Assembly (NCBI GenBank): GCA_913778205.1
Contig: CAJYUW010000003.1
Coordinates: forward strand, 1-64,000
Direction: 5' to 3'
Source of the DNA: an uncultured Curtobacterium sp.
Lineage (GTDB): Bacteria; Actinomycetota; Actinomycetes; Actinomycetales; Microbacteriaceae
Length of the DNA stretch: 64,000 nucleotides
Shown here: positions 57,307 to 64,000 of the stretch, piece by piece
How the letters are laid out: each line of letters starts with the position of its first letter
Numbering within the stretch: the first letter of the stretch is position 1
Translations under genes and position numbers: made by a program
Notes under the pieces: generated by a model
What the model saw: the letters and a program-made list of their open reading frames with translations, nothing else
Databases searched by the model: none
What the model was told of the DNA's origin: nothing

Positions 57307-59312
57307 CGGGTGCTCCCGGGTTCTGCGGGTGGGTCGGTGGGGGCCGGACCGGAGGCGCTGCTCGCGTCCGTCGCGTCGCCGTCGGTCGGTCGCCGGGTCG
57401 CGACCGCGGCCGCGAGGGCGAAGAGGATCATCGCGAGCAGCGGCACCATGGCGCCGGGGAACTCGGTGACGGTGAACGTGGTGATCTGGTCGGCGAGCGC
57501 GGCGGCCTCGGTCGTGCCCTTCGCGACCGCGGTGGTCACGGTGACCGCGTTCGCCTGCGCCTGCCGGTTCGACGCGACCGCGAGCTGCTGCACCGCGGTG
57601 TCGGGGGCGTTCACGGCGTCGGCGTACACGCGCACCGTGACGTCGGCCCGCTGGCCGGGGTCGAGCGGGACCGTGCACGAGAACGTCGTGGTCCCGACGG
57701 TGCAGGGGAGCACAGCGCCGTCGACCGCCACGTGCACGTCGCGGTAGACCATGCCGGGGCTCATCCGTCCCGAGAACGTGATCACCACCGTCGCACCGGA
57801 GGCGTTCGGCCCGAGGGTGCCGCGCATGTCCGCCGCGGTCCCGGGCACGATCCGCTGGGCGCTGAGTCGCAGGTCCATCGGGAGGGCCCCGCCGCTGCCG
57901 GCGCCGTCGCCGCTCCCGCTGCCGTCCGCCGGACCGTCGGCGCCGTCGCCGTCGCCGTCGGCACCCGAGCCGCCGGTGGTCGCCCCGCCGGTGGTCGACC
58001 CGCCGGTGTCCGTCGCGCCCGAGCCGGTCCGGCCGTCCGTCGCCGGCGGCGCTGCGGACGAGCCGGTGGGACCCGCGTCGGACCCGCCGTTCCCCGCGGC
58101 GGTCCCCGCCCCCGCCGATCCGCCTGCGGGAACCGGTGCGGTGCCTGGGCGACCATCCGCCGGACCGGAGCCGACGCCCGGGACGGGTGCCGTGCCTCCA
58201 GGCCGGGGTGCCGACGCGACCGAGAACCGGACCGGCGCGCGCGCGGACTCGACCCCGCCGTAGGTCTGCGCAGCGGTGAGCTCCACCGGGCCGGGCGTGA
58301 GCGCGCGCGTCGGCGTGCACGCCCACGCGCCGCCGACGTCGGCGACCGCCGTGCAGAGGACGGCGCTCCCCTGCCGCACGGTCACCGTCGCGCGGTCGAT
58401 CGCGCCGAGGCCGCGCACCTCCGGCGTGCGGTCGGTCGTCGTCCCCGTCGGCGCCGTGACCACCGGGGCCGACGGCGCACGGGTGGTCAGCAGTGCGCTG
58501 CTCGTCACCGGGCTCGCGGACGCGGAGGTCGACGCGGCGGAGGCCGTGAGCGTGCGCGCGGTGCCGGGCGCGGTCCCACCCGGGACGGCGACGGTCAGCC
58601 GCAGCACCCGCTGCGCACCGGGTGCGAGGGTGCCGAGCTGGAGGCCCGTGCCGACCGCGCCGCAGGCGGTGGCGACGCCGTCGAGCTCACACCGGGGGAG
58701 CTGGAGGCCGTCGCTGCGCACCGCGAGGGTGACGTCACGCGCCTCGCCGTCGCCCGTGTTCGACAGCGTGACGGTCCGGACGGCCGGGAACCCGGCGAGG
58801 AGCCGCTGCGCTCCGGACTGCACGAGGCGGAGTTCCGCGGGGACGGGGGCGGCCACCACCGTGACCGAGTACGGCGCCGGGGCCTCGAAGGGCGCGATGC
58901 CCGAGGTGCCGGTCGTCGTACCCGGTGTCGCGGTGGGGTCGACCGCAAGGGTCACGTCGACCTCGTTCCGGGGACCCCAGGTGGTGGACCCGCAGTCCGC
59001 CGCAGAGCCGCCGCCGGTGGGCGTGCAGGTGAACTGGCCGAGCCCGGTGCCGGGTCGCGACACCGCCGCCGTGATCGTCGTGCCGGGCGGCGCGGTGATC
59101 GTCCAGCTGCCGGTGCCGGCCTGCTGGTTCTGGACGGTCACGACGACCGTGCCGCCGGGTTGCACCGTGGGTGACGGACCGACCTGCCTCATCGCCTGCG
59201 CGGCGGAGGTCGGCACCAGCGCGGCAGCCACGACGAGGAGCGCCCCGAGCGCGGCCGTGACGGAACGCCGGATGCGCCGGATGCGCCGGACCACGGTGTG
59301 CTGCTGCCGCAT
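57303..59312 (-). CDS. Large secreted/cell-surface protein with Ig-like domains
   Basis: A 669-residue protein with a signal peptide (cleavage near 40, SAAQA), beta-sandwich domains (about 45-370) including a paired-Cys segment, a long Gly/Ser/Thr/Asp-rich linker (about 375-480) with GADGDGDGADGPADGSGSG, a further beta domain and a C-terminal membrane helix followed by TRRPTDGD. This is the plan of an anchored surface adhesin or stalk protein. ATG at 59312 is preferred; a GTG 14 codons upstream is possible. Confidence 0.72.
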   Translation of the reverse strand: MRQQHTVVRRIRRIRRSVTAALGALLVVAAALVPTSAAQAMRQVGPSPTVQPGGTVVVTVQNQQAGTGSWTITAPPGTTITAAVSRPGTGLGQFTCTPTGGGSAADCGSTTWGPRNEVDVTLAVDPTATPGTTTGTSGIAPFEAPAPYSVTVVAAPVPAELRLVQSGAQRLLAGFPAVRTVTLSNTGDGEARDVTLAVRSDGLQLPRCELDGVATACGAVGTGLQLGTLAPGAQRVLRLTVAVPGGTAPGTARTLTASAASTSASASPVTSSALLTTRAPSAPVVTAPTGTTTDRTPEVRGLGAIDRATVTVRQGSAVLCTAVADVGGAWACTPTRALTPGPVELTAAQTYGGVESARAPVRFSVASAPRPGGTAPVPGVGSGPADGRPGTAPVPAGGSAGAGTAAGNGGSDAGPTGSSAAPPATDGRTGSGATDTGGSTTGGATTGGSGADGDGDGADGPADGSGSGDGAGSGGALPMDLRLSAQRIVPGTAADMRGTLGPNASGATVVITFSGRMSPGMVYRDVHVAVDGAVLPCTVGTTTFSCTVPLDPGQRADVTVRVYADAVNAPDTAVQQLAVASNRQAQANAVTVTTAVAKGTTEAAALADQITTFTVTEFPGAMVPLLAMILFALAAAVATRRPTDGDATDASSASGPAPTDPPAEPGSTR

Positions 59313-59423
59313 CGTTCCCCTACGCGAGTTCCTCCCGCGGGGGTCCCGCCCCACGGGTGTCGCCCAACTTAGTCTGCGCGACGCGGGCGGGGACGACCCG
59401 TTACCGGTCCGTGATGCGTGCGC

Positions 59424-60350
59424 TCAGGAGGAGGGGCGCTCACGGCCGGCGGCGGACGCGGGGTGGCCGCGGCCTGCGGCGGACGCGGGGTGACCGAGGC
59501 CAGCGGCGGACGCGGGGTGCGATCCGTCCGCGAACCAGACCGCGCCGACCACGGCGAGGATGCTCACGCTCGACGCGAGCCGACCGGCGACAAGGATCGC
59601 CGCGTGGTCGTGGGCGGCCCCGGAGACACCGACGACGAGGGCCACCACCCCGACCACGAGGGCGAGCCCGGTGGCGACGAGCAGCACGAGGCTGACGCCC
59701 TGCCGTGCCCGGCGTGGGGCGTCGCGGTCGCCGCGCTCCCCGCGGTCCACGCGCGGCCCCACGGCCCGGACCAGTGCGACCCAGAACAGGGCGATCGCCG
59801 ATGCACCGACGATGTCGGACACCCGGTGCCAGCCGTAGACGACGGTCTGGTTCGCGACGAACACCGCGTACGCCGCCCCGACGAGCGTGACGAGTGGGCG
59901 GAACCGCCGCGGCGAGACCATGAGCACCGCGAACAGGGCTGCGAGCGCGATCGTCGCGTGGCCGGACGGGAACGAGTTCGGGGTCGTCGACTGGGCGATC
60001 TCCGGGCGCACGGCGATATGTTTGACGAGCGTCGAGGTCGCTGCCGACGCGAGCACGACGACCCCGGCTCCGAGCCCCACCGCCAGGCGTCGCCGAGCGA
60101 ACGCGACGGCGACCATCACGACGACGAGCAACAGGATCACCGGCACCGAGATGACGTTGAGTGCCGTGTCCGACCCGAACAGGTCGGACTCCCGGACGCC
60201 GCCGAGTGCAGCGTCCTCCGCACGCTGACCGAGCGGCGTCAACACGGCGACCGCGTACACGAGAGGCACGATCACGAACCCGAGAACCGCCAGCAGCGCC
60301 CACCGCCACCGCCGCGAGACGACGGGGCCTGGCACGGGTGTTCGTGTCAC
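59424..60350 (-). CDS. PAP2-superfamily phosphatase
   Basis: Membrane phosphatase of 308 residues, probably acting on lipid phosphates such as undecaprenyl diphosphate or phosphatidate. PAP2 motifs are NSFPSGHATIA and YGWHRVSDIVGA, with the catalytic His in each. About six helices are predicted. The C-terminal tail consists of three copies of GHPASAAG, encoded by a 27-bp tandem repeat. The GTG at 60350 has GGAGGA 8 nt upstream. Confidence 0.87.
   Translation of the reverse strand: MTRTPVPGPVVSRRWRWALLAVLGFVIVPLVYAVAVLTPLGQRAEDAALGGVRESDLFGSDTALNVISVPVILLLVVVMVAVAFARRRLAVGLGAGVVVLASAATSTLVKHIAVRPEIAQSTTPNSFPSGHATIALAALFAVLMVSPRRFRPLVTLVGAAYAVFVANQTVVYGWHRVSDIVGASAIALFWVALVRAVGPRVDRGERGDRDAPRRARQGVSLVLLVATGLALVVGVVALVVGVSGAAHDHAAILVAGRLASSVSILAVVGAVWFADGSHPASAAGLGHPASAAGRGHPASAAGRERPSS
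59451..59520. repeat. 27-bp tandem repeat at the 3' end of the PAP2 gene
   Basis: Units at 59451-59477 and 59478-59504 and a partial third to 59520 share GGCGGACGCGGGGTG. They are in frame and encode the repeated tail of the phosphatase. Confidence 0.9.
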
Positions 60351-60579
60351 CGGTCTGGTCCTCCTCGGGGTCGTGCTGACGGGGGTCGTGGTCCGGCTCG
60401 TCGGCCGTCTCCGCGGGCGTCCGACGGACGGGGGCGGGCAGGCCGTCCGATTCGGTCGGTCGGGGTCCGACACGATACCGTTGGCGGGCAGGTCGAACGC
60501 TGGGAAGCCGGCGACGGGACGACCTGCTGGCAACGTGCCGGCGTACTGGTCGCCGCACGCGGACGAGGAGGACACCGCC

Positions 60580-61032
60580 GTGGCAGTCAAGGAACCGGGC
60601 ATCACCGCTTCACCGAACCGGGGCCTCGCCCTGACCGTCGGCGCGATCCTGGCGATCTGGGGTGTCCTGGGCTTCTTCTTCGCCGGCGAGGGCGGGCACG
60701 CGTTCTTCGGCAAGGACGGGGGCTTCCTCTGGGGCGTCTTCCTCGTGAACCCGGCGCTGTGCCTCGTCTGGACGCTCCTCGCGGCGGCGATGCTCATCGG
60801 CGGTCTCGGGACCACGATCGGGTCGCGCAACCTGAACCTCGTCGCGGGCGTCGTCCTCGTGGTGCTCGCCCTGTACGGCCTCCTCTTCATGGACACCGCG
60901 GCCAACGTGTTCGCGCTCAACGCGGTCGACAACGGCTTCAACGCCATCCTCGGCTTCGTGCTGCTCGTCACCGCGCTCGCTGCCGACCGCGAGAACCTCC
61001 GCGCGCTGCGTGCCGAGGCCGCCCGCGCCTGA
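60580..61032 (+). CDS. DUF4383 family membrane protein
   Basis: A 150-residue protein with four membrane helices of a family common in Actinobacteria and of unknown function. Typical segments are NRGLALTVGAILAIWGVLGFFF and the C-terminal NAVDNGFNAILGFVLLVTAL. The GTG at 60580 has GAGGAGGA seven bases upstream. It is divergent from the PAP2 gene across 229 bases in which I see no clear promoter. Confidence 0.85.
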   Translation: MAVKEPGITASPNRGLALTVGAILAIWGVLGFFFAGEGGHAFFGKDGGFLWGVFLVNPALCLVWTLLAAAMLIGGLGTTIGSRNLNLVAGVVLVVLALYGLLFMDTAANVFALNAVDNGFNAILGFVLLVTALAADRENLRALRAEAARA

Positions 61033-61043
61033 CCCCGCACCTC

Positions 61044-61078
61044 CGAGGCCCCGCTGACCGACGGTCGGCGGGGCCTCG
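61044..61078 (+). terminator. Terminator after the DUF4383 gene
   Basis: CGAGGCCCCGC (61044-61054) and its complement (61068-61078) form an 11-bp stem that is prolonged inward by GACCG/CGGTC. Confidence 0.8.
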
Positions 61079-61197
61079 TCGCGTCACGAACGGGAGCCGT
61101 GCAGCCCGTCGTCGCGACATCGCCGTACGCGATCACTCCCAGAGCGCTCCCTCGACCTTCGCGGAGCTCGCCGAGCCGGGGCCCCGACACTGCGCGC

Positions 61198-62343
61198 ATG
61201 CCCAGCAGACGTCTCCGCAGCCCCAGAGTCCGCCCTGCCGCGTTCGGCGCCGTCGTGGTCGGTGCCGTCGCGCTCGCCGCCACCGTCGGCGCCTCGACCG
61301 CCGGCACGCCGGTCGCGTCAGCCGCGACGACGGCGACGGGTTCGACGGCCGCGACCGGAACGACGGCCCGCCCGGCTCCGGCGGCGGCCACGCGCCAGTC
61401 CTTCATCTTCGCGGTCCCGGGGTCATCGGGGTTCCTGGCGGTGTCCGGCGCGGGCTCCCCCAGCAGCAGCGCGTTGTCCGCACACCCCGAACCGACGTAC
61501 GCCGCCGCCGTCGAATGGGCGCAGCTTCGTGAGGAATGGGACTACCCGTCCCGCATCGGCGAACGCGGCACGGTGCAGCCGTCCGACCGGGACGGCTGCG
61601 TGGTGTACTCCGGCAGCTGGCAGGACTACGGTCGCGGCCCGGAGCCCGCGGCCCTGATCGGACTCTCGCCGACGTGCACCCCGAACCCGGGTACCGGGAG
61701 CGGGAGCGTGTGGGAGATGCGGCCGGAGGGCCTCGTCGCGGTGGACAGCCGGACCGCGGCCGAGTCCGGCTTCGCCGGGCACGCGGGCGGCAGGTTCCGG
61801 CTCGGACCCGACCCGGTGAACGAGGTCATCGGCCTGCGTCCCTTCGCCCCCGGAGCCGCGTCGACCGCGCCGATCGACCCGACGGATCCCCCGGACGGCG
61901 GAGGGGCCTCGGACAACCTCACCGCGGACGCCGCCTTCCCGGCGGACATCCGGCGCGAAGCAGAGGTGACGGGACGTGCCGACGCCGGGGCCGCGATCAC
62001 GATCGTCGCTGAGGGTCGCACGCTCGCCACGACCACCGCCGACGCGAGCGGACGCTACGGTGTCCCGGTGCCCGCGCCCGGATCCGGTGGACCACGGCTG
62101 CTGACCGTCGAGGAACGCGTCGGCGGACGCCTGCAGGAGACGACGCAGGTGACGCCCGACTACGGCGCCCCGGTCCGGATCGACACCCCCGCTCCGGGCG
62201 CGAGCGTGCCGCCGGGGCCGCTCCCGGTCACCGGTCGGGGTGAACCGGGAAGCACCGTCGAGCTGCGTCGCGACGGTGTCGTCGTGGCCGAGGTCACGGT
62301 CGGGGCGGACGGCACCTGGCGGGCGACGCTCCCCGGTCGGTGA
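61198..62343 (+). CDS. Secreted protein with C-terminal Ig-like domains
   Basis: A 381-residue protein with a signal peptide (about 1-42, ending ASA). An N-terminal domain (about 65-200) contains SFIFAVPGSSGFLAVSG and paired Cys residues. Two bacterial Ig-like domains (about 240-310 and 315-381) have the ADASGRYGVPVP and GADGTWRATLPG patterns typical of such repeats. It is probably exported and cell-wall associated; there is no membrane anchor. The ATG at 61198 is chosen because the signal peptide starts there. Confidence 0.75.
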   Translation: MPSRRLRSPRVRPAAFGAVVVGAVALAATVGASTAGTPVASAATTATGSTAATGTTARPAPAAATRQSFIFAVPGSSGFLAVSGAGSPSSSALSAHPEPTYAAAVEWAQLREEWDYPSRIGERGTVQPSDRDGCVVYSGSWQDYGRGPEPAALIGLSPTCTPNPGTGSGSVWEMRPEGLVAVDSRTAAESGFAGHAGGRFRLGPDPVNEVIGLRPFAPGAASTAPIDPTDPPDGGGASDNLTADAAFPADIRREAEVTGRADAGAAITIVAEGRTLATTTADASGRYGVPVPAPGSGGPRLLTVEERVGGRLQETTQVTPDYGAPVRIDTPAPGASVPPGPLPVTGRGEPGSTVELRRDGVVVAEVTVGADGTWRATLPGR

Positions 62344-62371
62344 CCCGGCCGCGCAGGCGGGCGGGCCCGGG

Positions 62372-63700
62372 TCAGTCCGCGTCGTCGGCGGCTCGGTCCC
62401 CCTCGGCGCGCGTCGGTGCCTCGAGTTCGGTCGCGACGACCCGCGGCGCCTCGGACATGAAGCGCCGGACGTCGAGGTCCACGATGATGTCCTGCGGCCG
62501 CAGCGGCCGGGTCAGGTAGAGCCCCTCGAGCGAGGTCAGCCGCGACAGCGCGACGTACGTCTGCCCGGCGCTGAACACCCGGTTGCCGAGGTCGACCACG
62601 GCGCGGTCGTAGGTGCTCCCCTGGGACTTGTGGATCGTCACCGCCCAGGCCAACCGGAGCGGGAACTGCTGGAACTCCCCCACGGTGTCCTTCTTGAGCT
62701 CCTTCTTGTCCGGGTCGTAGGAGTACTTGAACTTCTCCCACACGGACGGCTGTACCTCGAAGGACTCCCCGTCGACGTCGACCCACACGGTGTCGCGGAT
62801 GGTCGTCACGACGCCGAGCGTGCCGTTCACCCAGCGCTGGTCCGGGTCGTTGCGGAGGAACATCACGTGGGCGCCGGGCTTGAGCTCGAGCGCTTCGTCC
62901 GCCGGGAAGTTCCGGCCGCCGAAGTCGCCGTTGACGTCGGCCCGCGCGGTCTTGACCTTGCCGGGCAGCCGGTCGAGCGCGGCCTTGTTGATCCGCGCGA
63001 CGGTGTCGTTGCGCGTGGCCAGGGTGATCGCGTCGTCGGGCGCCGGCCGTGCTCCGGCGGTGTTGAGCTGGCCCGCGATGTCGGCGGTCACCCGCCCGTG
63101 CCGCACGGCCGTGAGCATCGCGGCGAAGGCGTCGTCCCGCTGCCGGTGCACGGTGGCGAGCTCGACGATGTGCAGCTCGGCCTCGAGCCAGACCTTCGCG
63201 TCGAAGAACCACATCGACCGGTAGTGGTCGGTGAAGTAGGCGCGCTCGTCCCCGTCGCCCGGCACCGGCGGGAGCTGGTACGGGTCCCCGAACATGACGA
63301 CCTGCACGCCGCCGAACGCCTCGAACTGCCGGCCGCGCGCCTTGCGCAGCGAGCGGTCCATGGCGTCGAGGAGGTCGGCGTTCACCATCGAGACCTCGTC
63401 GATCACGAGGGTGTCGATCGTGTTGAGGAGCTTCCGGGTCTCCGGCCCCTGCCGGAGCTCGGCGTCGGCGATGAGGCCGATCGGCAGCCGGAACAGCGAG
63501 TGGATCGTCTGCCCGCCGACGTTCAGGGCCGCGACGCCGGTCGGTGCGCAGATCACGACCTGCTTCTCGGTGTGCCAGGAGAGGTGGTTCAGGAGGGTCG
63601 ACTTGCCCGTCCCGGCACGGCCCGTGATGAACACGTGGTCGCGGGTGTGCTCGATGTAGTCGAACACCGCCCGCTGCTCGGCGCTGAGCTCGACGCTCAC
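62372..63700 (-). CDS. PIF1/RecD-type superfamily 1 DNA helicase
   Basis: The 442-residue ATPase is related to PIF1 and RecD2 helicases. Walker A TGRAGTGKST is at 26-35, motif II VIDEVSM at about 98-104, the GDPYQLPPV motif follows and the C-terminal UvrD-like motif includes TIHKSQGSTYDRAVV and YVALSRLTSLEGLYL. It unwinds DNA or RNA:DNA hybrids, perhaps in replication-fork repair. The GTG at 63700 overlaps the stop of the upstream reading frame (GTGA at 63697-63700). Confidence 0.9.
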   Translation of the reverse strand: MSVELSAEQRAVFDYIEHTRDHVFITGRAGTGKSTLLNHLSWHTEKQVVICAPTGVAALNVGGQTIHSLFRLPIGLIADAELRQGPETRKLLNTIDTLVIDEVSMVNADLLDAMDRSLRKARGRQFEAFGGVQVVMFGDPYQLPPVPGDGDERAYFTDHYRSMWFFDAKVWLEAELHIVELATVHRQRDDAFAAMLTAVRHGRVTADIAGQLNTAGARPAPDDAITLATRNDTVARINKAALDRLPGKVKTARADVNGDFGGRNFPADEALELKPGAHVMFLRNDPDQRWVNGTLGVVTTIRDTVWVDVDGESFEVQPSVWEKFKYSYDPDKKELKKDTVGEFQQFPLRLAWAVTIHKSQGSTYDRAVVDLGNRVFSAGQTYVALSRLTSLEGLYLTRPLRPQDIIVDLDVRRFMSEAPRVVATELEAPTRAEGDRAADDAD

Positions 63701-64000
63701 CGTGCGTCCGTCTCGTGGTCGGGACCCGGCCGGGAGGTGCGGATCGCCTCCGCCCCGGCCCCCGGCTCGTCGGCGTGCTCGGACCGGACGAGATCGGGCT
63801 CGCCGTCGTCGCTCACGTCGTCGAAGTCGACGGTGTCGTCGCGGGTACCGGTCGCTCGGCGGATCGAGCCCCCTTCCGAACGTGGCACCCCGTCGTGACG
63901 GGGCGCGACGTCCGCGGCGCGGTGCGAATCGTCGGCGTGCGGAGCTGCGACGTGCGATGCGCTGGCGTGCGCAACCGCGGCCGACCGTCCGTCCCGCCGG
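63697..64000 (-). CDS. Partial open frame at the right edge, low-complexity C-terminus
   Basis: An open frame runs off the window on the minus strand with no stop. Its end overlaps the helicase start, which argues that it is a real gene. The visible 100 residues are disordered, Asp/Arg/His/Ala-rich (DDTVDFDDVSDDGEPDL). A GTG at 63888 would give a 63-residue product, but the frame more likely belongs to the tail of a longer protein. Confidence 0.45.
   Translation of the reverse strand, partial: RRDGRSAAVAHASASHVAAPHADDSHRAADVAPRHDGVPRSEGGSIRRATGTRDDTVDFDDVSDDGEPDLVRSEHADEPGAGAEAIRTSRPGPDHETDAR

Noticed and set aside
60373-60579. N-terminal extension of the DUF4383 protein
   Set aside because: The upstream codons are Arg/Gly/Pro-rich and unlike the family, whereas the GTG at 60580 has a strong ribosome-binding site and starts just before the first conserved helix.

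Overview
The window is very GC-rich DNA. Several traits suggest a member of the Microbacteriaceae close to Curtobacterium; this is inferred from gene content, not tested. They are a C50-carotenoid operon of the crtE-crtB-crtI-crtYe-crtYf-crtEb type, a Balon/Rv2629-type ribosome factor, many actinobacterial families of unknown function, many GTG/TTG starts and many apparently leaderless promoters. It looks like ordinary chromosome: no phage, plasmid, insertion sequence, CRISPR array or rRNA was seen, and there is one tRNA. A homopolymeric G tract marks the left edge.

Layout. 0-8 kb: a Balon-like hibernation factor diverges from a sugar ABC importer (lipoprotein, two permeases) coupled to a GH2 beta-galactosidase. 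8-15 kb: DUF3151 protein, an ABC-F ATPase behind a long leader, an SDR, DedA-like and YihY-like membrane proteins and a Gfo/Idh/MocA oxidoreductase. 15-21 kb: carotenoid operon, every junction overlapping by 4 nt, divergent from idi across 21 bp. 21-23 kb: GlpP-like protein and a CorA transporter preceded by a possible leader peptide. 22.7-33.7 kb: what looks like one sugar or polyol regulon. It holds an FGGY kinase, an FAD-linked oxidase, an SDR and an MFS transporter on the minus strand, then a LacI regulator and an mmsA-mmsB-chvE type ABC importer on the plus strand. The same palindromic operator lies at lacI and at the ABC operon.

33.9-41 kb: a MntA/HepT pair (HTH-nucleotidyltransferase fusion plus a HEPN protein with altered active site), dcd, a double-GNAT protein, a CopD-CtaG fusion, two overlapping genes of unknown function and tRNA-Gly(CCC). 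41-46 kb: ECF sigma factor with a coupled membrane protein, a SolA-like oxidase, glycerate kinase, a zinc alcohol dehydrogenase and a C-terminal remnant of an AraC regulator. 46-51 kb: a three-gene overlapping operon (CECGN-motif permease, TIGR03943 protein, beta-propeller protein) divergent from a secreted three-repeat protein. 51-64 kb: TetR with a paired SMR exporter, an LLM oxidoreductase, DIP1984 protein, lipoprotein plus FtsX-type permease, DUF4436 protein plus a large surface protein, PAP2 phosphatase, DUF4383 protein, a secreted Ig-like protein and a PIF1/RecD-type helicase.

Between genes lies a striking set of repeats. A GGGAGGC...GCCTCCC palindrome family acts mostly as gene-end hairpins but also reaches into coding sequence. 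A second, 28-bp inverted repeat occurs at least twice. There are several short tandem arrays with 16-, 17-, 25-, 27- and about 44-bp units.
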